DNA of 9,262 nucleotides from JASJHI01 sp965371355 (lineage in GTDB: Bacteria > Actinomycetota > Acidimicrobiia > Acidimicrobiales > Ilumatobacteraceae). Under the pieces are notes generated by a model. It ran no database searches. It was not told where the DNA came from and worked only from the letters and a program-made list of their open reading frames with translations. Both the position numbers and the translations under genes were made by a program. Every line of letters begins with the position of its first letter. Position 1 is the first letter of the stretch. The DNA is taken from contig CBDUYD010000115.1 of NCBI GenBank assembly GCA_965371355.1, positions 1 through 9,262 of the forward strand, given 5' to 3'. Positions 1 to 5,383 of the stretch are shown here, one piece after another.

Positions 1-72
1 CGTTCTGTGTGCGGATCTTCCCGCTGAGCGCGATCCTGCGTACAAGTTTCGGGGAACGGGGGGATTGCCGGG
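1..72. other. Left edge, no feature recognised
   Basis: These 72 bases lie downstream of the left crotonase stop. I see no credible coding end, hairpin with a T-tract, or RNA gene. A neighbouring gene outside the window could end or start here, but the stretch is too short to judge. Confidence 0.5.
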
Positions 73-858
73 CTACTGCTGTTGGCCGCGGGCTTGGATC
101 TCGCGGCGGCGTTCGGCGACGTTCTCGGGGCTGAAGTTCGATCGTCGCCAGGCGCGGCCGTCGCGCGCCTCGGTCTCCCAGTGGTCGTCTTCGGTGGCGA
201 TCTGGTCGTAGGTCGACCGGATCTGTCGGACGCCCGCCTGATCGTTGCCGATGATGTCGCGGGCGATGCCGCGGGTGACCTCGATCAGCGAACCGTGCGC
301 GACGACCCGGTTGACGAGTCCGCAGCGAAGCGCCTCATCCGCGTCCATGAAGTTCCCGGTGAAGCTCATCTCGCGCGCCCGCCGCACCCCGATCGCCTGT
401 GGCAGCAGCACGGTGAGGCCCCAGCCGGGCATCACGCCGACCCTGGTGTGCGTGTCGCCGAACTTCGCCCGTTCGCTGGCGATCAGGAAGTCGCAGTTCA
501 GCGCGAGCTCGAACCCGCCGGTGATCGCGACTCCATTGATCGCGCCGATCACCGGCTTGGTGATCTTGGGGAAGGGGCCACGGACGCCGTCGCGGCGGCG
601 GTTTCGGTCGGCACGGCTGCCGCCCCCGAGCTTCCCCTCGGTCGAGCCGAGTTCCTGCAGGTCGAGGCCCGCGCAGAACGCGGGGTCGGCTCCGGTGAGG
701 ATGATCACGTCGACGAGGGGATCGACCTCGGTGTCACGCATGCGCAGGCTGAGCAGTTCGAGCACCTCGCTCGACAAGGCGTTGCGGGCCTCGGGCCGGT
801 TGAGGGTGATCGTGGCGATTCGCTCGGAGACGTCGAGCAGCACGTGATCGTCGGTCAT
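73..858 (-). CDS. Enoyl-CoA hydratase/isomerase family protein (crotonase superfamily)
   Basis: 261 residues, the usual length for a single-domain crotonase. These cytoplasmic enzymes act on acyl-CoA thioesters, classically hydrating trans-2-enoyl-CoA in beta-oxidation. Visible marks are the N-terminal ATITLNRPEARNALS segment (residues 15-29), the first oxyanion-hole loop CAGLDL (62-67), and the second oxyanion-hole helix NGVAITGGFELAL (108-120). Glu117 corresponds to the first catalytic Glu of rat mitochondrial hydratase. The second catalytic Glu position is His137, within FGDTHTRVGVMPGWG (133-147), a motif common in actinobacterial EchA-type paralogs. Hydratase activity is therefore not certain; isomerase or another crotonase reaction is possible. 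The ATG at 858 has only a weak Shine-Dalgarno match, but the N-terminus fits the family. Two abutting palindromes lie 31-62 bases upstream of the start. The nearest upstream gene on the same strand is the 207-residue protein, 79 bases away. Family assignment is sure; the substrate is unknown. Confidence 0.93.
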   Translation of the reverse strand: MTDDHVLLDVSERIATITLNRPEARNALSSEVLELLSLRMRDTEVDPLVDVIILTGADPAFCAGLDLQELGSTEGKLGGGSRADRNRRRDGVRGPFPKITKPVIGAINGVAITGGFELALNCDFLIASERAKFGDTHTRVGVMPGWGLTVLLPQAIGVRRAREMSFTGNFMDADEALRCGLVNRVVAHGSLIEVTRGIARDIIGNDQAGVRQIRSTYDQIATEDDHWETEARDGRAWRRSNFSPENVAERRREIQARGQQQ

Positions 859-888
859 CGGTCCATTCTGACCGTTCGGCGGCGGCGG

Positions 889-908
889 GCGCGACCGGCC
901 GGTCGCGC
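889..908. promoter_or_regulatory. Perfect 20-bp palindrome upstream of the left crotonase gene
   Basis: The sequence GCGCGACCGGCCGGTCGCGC is a perfect 20-bp palindrome ending 31 bases before the ATG of the crotonase gene at 858. As DNA it looks like an operator for a dimeric repressor, for example of the TetR type that often controls acyl-CoA genes. As RNA it would fold into an 8-bp GC stem with a GGCC loop, without a T-tract, and could end or attenuate transcription from the 207-aa gene. The sequence cannot decide between the two. Confidence 0.5.
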
Positions 909-920
909 TGTCCGACAGCG
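906..920. promoter_or_regulatory. Second inverted repeat abutting the 20-bp palindrome
   Basis: CGCTGTC-C-GACAGCG is a 7-bp perfect inverted repeat around a single central base. It shares its first three bases with the right edge of the palindrome at 889-908. It lies 17 bases after the stop of the 207-residue gene, in that gene's direction of reading. It may be a second operator half or a short terminator hairpin (5-bp stem, 5-base loop as RNA). Confidence 0.4.
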
Positions 921-937
921 TGCCCGGCGTGCTCGGA

Positions 938-1561
938 CTACTCGGCGATGTCCTCGGCCGGGAGGAACTCGAGTTGGAGGTCGCCGAGCTTGACGAGGGT
1001 CGACGCGATCCAACCGCCGAGCGCTCCGAAGTGTTCGTCGAGCAGCAGGCTCGTGCCGTCGGCGACCGTCTCCTCGGCGAGTTCGTACAACCCCTCGTAC
1101 GTGATCTCGGCCGCGTACTCGGTCGTCACGTCGGCCGGGTCGACGGCCAGGTCGGGGTGGGCGGTCTCGGTGGTGAGCCCGGCTCGCTCGAGAAGGTCGT
1201 CGCCGACGAGCGGGCTGCGCTCGGGTGTGGCGGCGAACAGCGCGTCGGTGTCGGGCGGAACGGCGAGGCGCTGCACGCGCAGCACGATCTCCATCTCGAT
1301 CGCCGGACGGCGTTCCAGCTCGGACTCGACGTACCACCGCCGGTAGGCCGCCTGGCTCCACGCCGGCCAGTCGAATGTGATGTGGGCGACGACTCGCGGT
1401 GGCTCACCCTCGCCCGGCAATCCGTAGCTCGTCTCCCACGTGAGATCGCCGACCAGCACGTCGGCCTGGAAGTGCTCCTCGAACGCCTGGCGCTCGAGGA
1501 ATGCCGCCTCGAACGCGTCTCGCAGCGCACTGATCGCATCGGTGAAGACGTGGTCCAACAT
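938..1561 (-). CDS. Hypothetical acidic protein, 207 residues
   Basis: I do not recognise this family. The protein is soluble, with no signal peptide or membrane segment, and rich in Glu and Asp. It has a helical N-terminus (MLDHVFTDAISALRDAFEAA, 1-20) and a likely beta-strand region VVAHITFDWPAWSQAAYRRW (57-76). A long acidic stretch rich in aliphatic residues follows, and it ends in LGDLQLEFLPAEDIAE (192-207). Codon use is like its neighbours (G/C at third positions), and opposing frames give the low-complexity Arg/Ser peptides typical of shadows, which supports this frame. The ATG at 1561 has a poor ribosome binding site. The gene diverges from the crotonase at 1658 and lies upstream of the other crotonase on the same strand, separated by the inverted repeats at 889-920. 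Co-regulation with acyl-CoA enzymes is an inference from position only. Confidence 0.75.
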   Translation of the reverse strand: MLDHVFTDAISALRDAFEAAFLERQAFEEHFQADVLVGDLTWETSYGLPGEGEPPRVVAHITFDWPAWSQAAYRRWYVESELERRPAIEMEIVLRVQRLAVPPDTDALFAATPERSPLVGDDLLERAGLTTETAHPDLAVDPADVTTEYAAEITYEGLYELAEETVADGTSLLLDEHFGALGGWIASTLVKLGDLQLEFLPAEDIAE

Positions 1562-1657
1562 GTGCGCTCGGCACGTTATCCGCGCGTCACGGTCATCGGA
1601 TCACGATTCCGTCGCGCTGAATGAATCGGTTGCGAGCGGTGGTGCAACACTTGCCCG
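1562..1657. promoter_or_regulatory. Divergent intergenic region (promoters inferred, not seen)
   Basis: These 96 bases separate the starts of the minus-strand 207-aa gene and the plus-strand crotonase, so both promoters should lie here. I see no convincing -35/-10 pair on either strand. The only symmetry is a weak inverted repeat, GTTGC and GCAAC with a 10-base spacer (1629-1648), close to the crotonase start. Neither start has a strong Shine-Dalgarno sequence, so leaderless transcripts are possible. Confidence 0.35.
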
Positions 1658-2410
1658 ATGGCATTCGTACTCACCGAGATCGCCGACGGCGTCGGCACCC
1701 TGACCCTCGACAATCCCGACGAGCGCAACACCTTGACCATCGAGATGGTCGTCGAGATCATCGCCGCGATGGACGCGTTCGAGGCCGACGAATCGGTCGG
1801 TGCCGTCGTGGTCACCGGCACCCCGCCCGCATTCTGTGCCGGGGCGAATCTCGGCAACCTCGCGGAGGCGACGGGCGAGAGCCTGGGGAGCATCTACGAG
1901 GGGTTCCTGCGCATCGCTCGCAGCCCGCTGCCCACGTTGGCGGCGGTGAACGGAGCCGCGGTCGGGGCCGGGATGAACCTCGCGCTCGGATGCGACGTGC
2001 GGATCATCGCCGACGAGGCTCGGCTCGACACCCGGTTCCTGCAACTGGGGATCCACCCCGGCGGTGGCCACACCTGGATGCTGCGGCGCATCGCGGGCCC
2101 GCAGGTGGCGATGGCGACGGTCGTGTTCGGTCAGGTCATCGACGGACGTGAGGCCGAACGACTCGGTCTCGCCTACCGCTCGGTGCCGCGCGAGTCGCTG
2201 CTCGAGGTAGCCCACGAGTTCGCCGCCAAGGCGGCGTCCGCGCCGCGCGAGTTGGCGATCGCCACCAAGTCGACGATCGGTGCGATGGCCGACATCGACG
2301 ACCACCCGGCGGCGGTCGAGCGTGAACTCGAGCCGCAGCTGTGGAGCACGCGCCAGCCGTGGTTCGCCGAGCGGTTGGCCGCCCTCAAGGCACGCATCTC
2401 GAGCCGCTGA
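1658..2410 (+). CDS. Crotonase-superfamily protein lacking the hydratase catalytic glutamates
   Basis: 250 residues, full length for a crotonase. The fold is shown by VGTLTLDNPDERNTLT (12-27), the first oxyanion loop FCAGANL (59-65), and the second oxyanion segment VNGAAVGAGMNLALGCD (97-113). GIHPGGGHTWML (131-142) matches the usual IPGAGGTQRL stretch. The two glutamates used by classical enoyl-CoA hydratases are absent: their positions hold Asn107 and Phe127. The protein should still bind an acyl-CoA thioester, but hydration by the standard mechanism is unlikely; an isomerase, hydrolase, lyase or inactive role is possible. The C-terminal helix (217-250) includes EPQLWSTRQPWFAERLAAL, typical of CoA-binding trimer-forming tails. 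The ATG at 1658 has little Shine-Dalgarno support, but the N-terminus begins at the expected point. It stands alone on the plus strand, diverging from the 207-aa gene. Confidence 0.92.
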   Translation: MAFVLTEIADGVGTLTLDNPDERNTLTIEMVVEIIAAMDAFEADESVGAVVVTGTPPAFCAGANLGNLAEATGESLGSIYEGFLRIARSPLPTLAAVNGAAVGAGMNLALGCDVRIIADEARLDTRFLQLGIHPGGGHTWMLRRIAGPQVAMATVVFGQVIDGREAERLGLAYRSVPRESLLEVAHEFAAKAASAPRELAIATKSTIGAMADIDDHPAAVERELEPQLWSTRQPWFAERLAALKARISSR

Positions 2411-2435
2411 TCGATCGGGACCCGTAGCGGATCAG

Positions 2436-2448
2436 GCCGCGAAACGGC
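2436..2448 (+). terminator. Weak hairpin after the right crotonase gene
   Basis: GCCG-CGAAA-CGGC forms a 4-bp stem starting 26 bases after the crotonase stop. A longer-range pairing CTGATC (2407-2412) with GATCAG (2430-2435) overlaps the stop codon. There is no T-tract. It may help end transcription, but the stem is short and this could be chance in GC-rich DNA. Confidence 0.25.
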
Positions 2449-2473
2449 GACTGTCCGCGCTGAGCCTGGATGC

Positions 2474-2502
2474 TTCAGAATCGCGCAGAAACGTTACATA
2501 AA
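2474..2502 (+). promoter_or_regulatory. Candidate sigma-70-type promoter for the small basic protein
   Basis: TTCAGA at 2474-2479 (4 of 6 to TTGACA) and CATAAA at 2497-2502 (4 of 6 to TATAAT) are separated by exactly 17 bases. They sit in the most AT-rich stretch of the 180-base gap (2488-2503). Transcription would start near 2509, giving a leader of about 80 bases. That leader contains a possible hairpin with one bulge (2516-2542, GAT-c-GGCG pairing with CGCCATC). No expression data; prediction from sequence only. Confidence 0.4.
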
Positions 2503-2578
2503 CCGAGCGACACGCGATCGGCGATCGGCTACGGTCGCCATCGACAGCAACCGAAACCACCGTGGGAGACCACGAAGC

Positions 2579-2584
2579 AGGAGG
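2579..2584 (+). promoter_or_regulatory. Strong ribosome binding site
   Basis: AGGAGG, six bases before the ATG at 2591. It is the best Shine-Dalgarno match on the plus strand of this window. It fixes the start of the small basic gene and argues that this otherwise unrecognised frame is translated, probably well. Confidence 0.8.
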
Positions 2585-2590
2585 TAGCCG

Positions 2591-2929
2591 ATGAGCCAGC
2601 GACACCGCACCGCAGAGGTGCCGTTGCCGCCGAAGCAGGAACTGCGTGCGCACGCCCATGGCGAGCGACACCGGATCCATGTGGAGCTCCAGCACGTCGC
2701 TCAAGACGTCTCGGGGGGAATCGATCCCGAAGACGTCCACGAGCCCGGTGCAGCGTGGAAGCCGCTGCACCACCACGACCCCGAGGTCGCCAAGGACAAG
2801 GAATCGAAGCGAAACCGAACCAAGCGGCACTGGAAGACCAAGATGTGGAAGCGGCGCACCCAGATGCGCCGCGCGCGAGCCGAGCAGCTCCGTCTCGCCC
2901 GCGACAACGCCGGCCTCACCGGCTACTGA
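2591..2929 (+). CDS. Small basic His-rich hypothetical protein, 112 residues
   Basis: I do not recognise this protein. The N-terminal half is polar and His-rich, with His at 5, 21, 23, 27, 30, 35 and 50, followed by a HHH run at 60-62. The C-terminal half (about 65-105) is a dense Lys/Arg tract, for example KRNRTKRHWKTKMWKRR at 73-89. That tract is probably helical and looks suited to binding nucleic acid or another polyanion. The His clusters could bind metal; both points are inference. There is no signal peptide or membrane segment. Coding evidence is the strong AGGAGG site six bases upstream, a plausible promoter at 2474-2502, and an end just before a hairpin shared with the convergent operon. 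The opposite strand also holds long open frames, so the choice of frame rests mainly on the ribosome binding site. Confidence 0.75.
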   Translation: MSQRHRTAEVPLPPKQELRAHAHGERHRIHVELQHVAQDVSGGIDPEDVHEPGAAWKPLHHHDPEVAKDKESKRNRTKRHWKTKMWKRRTQMRRARAEQLRLARDNAGLTGY

Positions 2930-2942
2930 GCCGCCCGGAACC

Positions 2943-2964
2943 GCTCGACCATACGACGTCGAGC
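2943..2964. terminator. Bidirectional hairpin between convergent genes
   Basis: GCTCGAC and GTCGAGC form a perfect 7-bp stem with an 8-base loop, centred in the 45-base gap between the stops at 2929 (plus) and 2975 (minus). A further CCG/CGG pairing is possible if GAACC bulges out. No T-tract lies on either side, which is common for actinobacterial terminators. The position between convergent genes supports a shared terminator. Confidence 0.55.
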
Positions 2965-2974
2965 CGGACGATCG

Positions 2975-3613
2975 TCAGCGCTGCTTGGTGCGTTCGAGCC
3001 ACCGCGCCAGCAGTTCGGCGCGGCGTTCGTTCCATTCCTCCGCCGTGATGCCGTACCGCACGTGGTCTTCCCACGTGCCGTCGATCTCGAGATACCGCTC
3101 GGCGATGCCCTCCTCGCGGATCTCGAGTTTCTCCATCACGCGCCGGCTGCGCTGGTTGCGCGGGACGATGCAGATCTCGATGCGGTGCAGCCCGAGCTGT
3201 TCGAACGAATGCTGGAACAGCAGGATCACCCCTTCGGCGACGTAGCCGTGACCGGCCTGGTCGCGGTCGATCCAGTACCCGACCGTCGCCGATTGCATCG
3301 CCCCTCGGATCACGTTGTTCAGGTTGATCTCACCGACGACGTTCTCATCGACGAAGAGGCCGAACTGGTACGCGGTGCCGGCGGCGCGGTCGCGATCGCG
3401 CTGGAGGCAACGCGACGAGAACGCCGATCGATCGGTGCTCGGATCGGACTGGTGGGGCTGACGTCGTGGCTCCCAGACGGTGAGCCAATCGCCATTGCGC
3501 CGACGGACCTCGCTCCACGACCGGAAGTCGGACGATGTCAGCGGGCGCAGCATCACGCGCCCTCCGTGCAGGCGGGTGGGAACCCTGTTGCGCGAGGGGT
3601 GGCGGAGCGCCAT
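2975..3613 (-). CDS. GNAT-family N-acetyltransferase, RimJ/RimL type
   Basis: 212 residues. Transfers acetyl from acetyl-CoA to an amine; RimJ/RimL relatives modify ribosomal protein N-termini, but many paralogs have other substrates. Visible marks are the N-terminal LHGGRVMLRPLTSSDF strand and helix (15-30), central strands VVGEINLNNV (92-101) and VGYWI (111-115), and the acetyl-CoA loop DQAGHGYVAEG (118-128; Asp replaces the usual Gln/Arg at its first position). The typical tail HRIEICIVPRNQRSRRVMEK (143-162) follows. Last gene of the four-gene operon: its ATG begins one base after the TGA of the DUF501-Ppx-like gene, so translation is probably coupled. An internal Met21 is possible as a start, but it would remove the conserved L-x-G-x-R-V strand, so I prefer 3613. 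The link to its operon partners is unknown. Confidence 0.9.
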   Translation of the reverse strand: MALRHPSRNRVPTRLHGGRVMLRPLTSSDFRSWSEVRRRNGDWLTVWEPRRQPHQSDPSTDRSAFSSRCLQRDRDRAAGTAYQFGLFVDENVVGEINLNNVIRGAMQSATVGYWIDRDQAGHGYVAEGVILLFQHSFEQLGLHRIEICIVPRNQRSRRVMEKLEIREEGIAERYLEIDGTWEDHVRYGITAEEWNERRAELLARWLERTKQR

Positions 3614-3614
3614 C

Positions 3615-4685
3615 TCAGTCCGCGATTCCGGGCGATGCCGCCGGCGATGAGCCGCCGGAAGGAGTTGTCGTCGGATCGATTCCGAGCCCGTCGAGGTCGA
3701 GTCGACGCATCGCCCCGAGTGCGATGCAGCACGTCGGGACGATCGTGTGAACGTGCGCTGCGTCGAGTCCGGGATTGTGGAGGCGCTGGGATGGAAGCTC
3801 GCCGACGACCGTGCGGAACACCTCGTCAGCGCCTGAGCGCGAGAGGCGGTAGCCGGCGGGCAGAACGTGTGCGCCGTGCTCGACCCTGGCGAGCGAGAGC
3901 GCGTACTCGCCGCGGATGATGACCGCGGTCGGGGCGGCCATCTCGGGCACTGCGATCAGCACATCGTCGAGGTGATCGTGCACCGCGCCGAGCGCATTGG
4001 TTAGCACGGCGGGGGAGGGGAGGGCATCCTCGCTGAGGTCGTCGAGCAGCGTCAGCGGCCCGATCGGCACTTCGAACGAGCCGGTGCCGGACATGGTGTA
4101 GGACGCGGTGTCGGACCCGGTTTCGAACGTGGTGCCGGACCTCGAGAGCGTGAGCGACCGGTCGGAGATCTCGATCGTGAGCACCCCATCTTCGGAGTCG
4201 GCCGGCCGTCTCGCGCGGTCGATCCCTGTGCGGTCGATCCCCGTGTGGTCGATGGGATCGAGGCGCTCGAGTGCCCAGCGGCCGACGGGATCGTCGCCGC
4301 CCGCGAGTTGATTGGCGACATGCGCGTGGAGGCACTTCACGCCGATTCTCGTGCCGCCGACACCACCGGACGGACGGGGACCGGCGTGCCCCTTGGGGAT
4401 CGCCGCGTCGCGTTCGGCCGCATAGCGTTCGTGGAGCGCTGCGATTTCGTCGGCGTCGATCGAGCGCTCGGCCTCGCGGACACCGCCGGCGCCCTCGAGT
4501 CGGCTCACCGAACGGACGAGAACCCGCCCGACGAGATAGAAGCGCGTCGGCATCGGCGTGCCGTCGTCGAGCAGAGGTGCGTTGCGGACGACGACAGGAT
4601 CGCCGCACTCGTCACGGACGACCACGTCGAAGGCGCCCCGCGGGGGTCGCCCGAGGAGCTGCTCGACGCGCGCCCGATCGTCCAT
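3615..4685 (-). CDS. DUF501 protein fused to a degenerate Ppx/GppA phosphatase-like domain
   Basis: 356 residues, about twice the length of a stand-alone DUF501 protein. Residues 1-140 match DUF501 as I know it: LLGRPPRGAFDVVVRDECGD (10-29), GTPMPTRFYLV (42-52), VSRLEGAGGVREAE (60-73) and the signature VKCLHAHVANQL with DDPVG (116-135). A linker with three 5-residue repeats (IDHTG IDRTG IDRAR, 145-159) follows. Residues 168-336 resemble the C-terminal half of the exopolyphosphatase/pppGpp phosphohydrolase fold: VLTIEISDRSLTL where DIGGGSTEL is expected, SFEVPIGPLTLLD (203-215), and GYRLSRSGADEVFRTVV (278-294). NPGLDAAHVHTIVPTCCIAL (304-323) matches NPGLxPxRADVIxxGxxxL. The N-terminal actin-like lobe is missing and the glycine-rich phosphate loops are lost, so enzymatic activity is unlikely; a binding or regulatory role is inferred. 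DUF501 has no established function. The ATG overlaps the coxG TGA by one base (TGATG). Confidence 0.85.
   Translation of the reverse strand: MDDRARVEQLLGRPPRGAFDVVVRDECGDPVVVRNAPLLDDGTPMPTRFYLVGRVLVRSVSRLEGAGGVREAERSIDADEIAALHERYAAERDAAIPKGHAGPRPSGGVGGTRIGVKCLHAHVANQLAGGDDPVGRWALERLDPIDHTGIDRTGIDRARRPADSEDGVLTIEISDRSLTLSRSGTTFETGSDTASYTMSGTGSFEVPIGPLTLLDDLSEDALPSPAVLTNALGAVHDHLDDVLIAVPEMAAPTAVIIRGEYALSLARVEHGAHVLPAGYRLSRSGADEVFRTVVGELPSQRLHNPGLDAAHVHTIVPTCCIALGAMRRLDLDGLGIDPTTTPSGGSSPAASPGIAD
4209..4253 (-). repeat. Three tandem 15-bp units inside the interdomain linker
   Basis: Read on the minus strand, three imperfect 15-base units each start with ATCGACC (at 4253, 4238 and 4223). They encode IDHTG, IDRTG and IDRAR, residues 145-159 of the DUF501-Ppx-like protein. 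The repeat lies between the two domains. It looks like slippage-generated linker and may vary in copy number between strains. Confidence 0.7.
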
Positions 4686-5383
4686 CAGCTCCGGCGGAGA
4701 CGACGGAGGATGAAGACGACGACGATGAGCGCGACGAGGGCCGGCGCGACGCGCTTGAACACAGATCCGCCACCGACCTCCATCAGGTCGATCGGGTCGG
4801 CCGCGGGTCCGTCGATTCTGCGGACGGCGTCGGCAGACGTAGCCCCACCATCGGTCGGAGCAGCGGTGGCATCCGCTGCGGTGGACGGGGTCTCGGACCC
4901 GGCGGTTGCACCGTTGGACGACTCGAGGTTGTCGGCGTCGAGCATCTCGTTGAGATTGTCGGCGAACTGGGCCATCAGCTTCGCGCTGACGTCGCCCATG
5001 ATCCCGCGGCCGAATTGTGCGATCTTGCCGGTGATGTGCAGATCGGTGGTGACGATGATGCGCGAACTCGTGGGCGAGAGGCTCTCGGCCTGCGCGGTGA
5101 TCTCGGCGGAGGCATTCCCGCGTCCACCCGTGTCGCGACCCGAAGCCTTGATCACCGCCCGGTGATCGGCATCGTCGCGCTCGCTGAAGTGCGCTTCACC
5201 CTTGAACTGCGTGCTGATCGCGCCGAGCTTCAGCTTCACCACACCGCGGAACGTCTCGCCCTCGATCTCTTGGAGCTCGGCGCCCGGCAGACAGGGCGCG
5301 ATGCGCTCGAGGTCCGTGATGATCGGCCAAGCCTCGTCGACCGGTCGATTGACGGTGAACTCGTTGGTCAGTTGCTCTGCCAT
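4685..5383 (-). CDS. coxG: CoxG-like SRPBCC protein with C-terminal membrane anchor
   Basis: 232 residues. CoxG proteins accompany aerobic CO dehydrogenases and related molybdenum hydroxylases and help recruit the enzyme to the membrane. Residues 1-150 form the SRPBCC/START-like ligand-binding fold: NEFTVNRPVDEAWPIITDLE (7-26), IAPCLPGAEL (28-37), GVVKLKLGAIS (47-57), and the family hallmark GKIAQFGRGIMGDVSAKLMA (119-138). A low-complexity Ala/Ser/Thr/Asp linker (about 152-205) leads to one membrane helix, VAPALVALIVVVFIL (212-226), capped by RRLRRS, so the domain should be cytoplasmic and tail-anchored. The frame is open further upstream to 5512, but that extension is Arg/Pro-rich and lies inside the mocA gene. 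The ATG at 5383 begins exactly at the conserved domain, with GAGG 11 bases upstream. The gene overlaps the end of mocA by 16 bases and the next gene by one. No CO dehydrogenase subunit lies in the window, so its partner is unknown. Confidence 0.9.
   Translation of the reverse strand: MAEQLTNEFTVNRPVDEAWPIITDLERIAPCLPGAELQEIEGETFRGVVKLKLGAISTQFKGEAHFSERDDADHRAVIKASGRDTGGRGNASAEITAQAESLSPTSSRIIVTTDLHITGKIAQFGRGIMGDVSAKLMAQFADNLNEMLDADNLESSNGATAGSETPSTAADATAAPTDGGATSADAVRRIDGPAADPIDLMEVGGGSVFKRVAPALVALIVVVFILRRLRRS

Noticed and set aside
82..993. Plus-strand open frame opposite the left crotonase
   Set aside because: Antisense shadow; the minus strand encodes an intact crotonase with all family motifs.
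1601..2305. Minus-strand open frame opposite the right crotonase
   Set aside because: His/Arg/Gly-rich shadow of a clear plus-strand crotonase.
2432..2830. Minus-strand open frame of 132 codons opposite the small basic gene
   Set aside because: No ribosome binding site or recognisable motif, and it would run through the promoter candidate and AGGAGG site of the plus-strand gene. It remains the main alternative if the basic protein proves non-coding.
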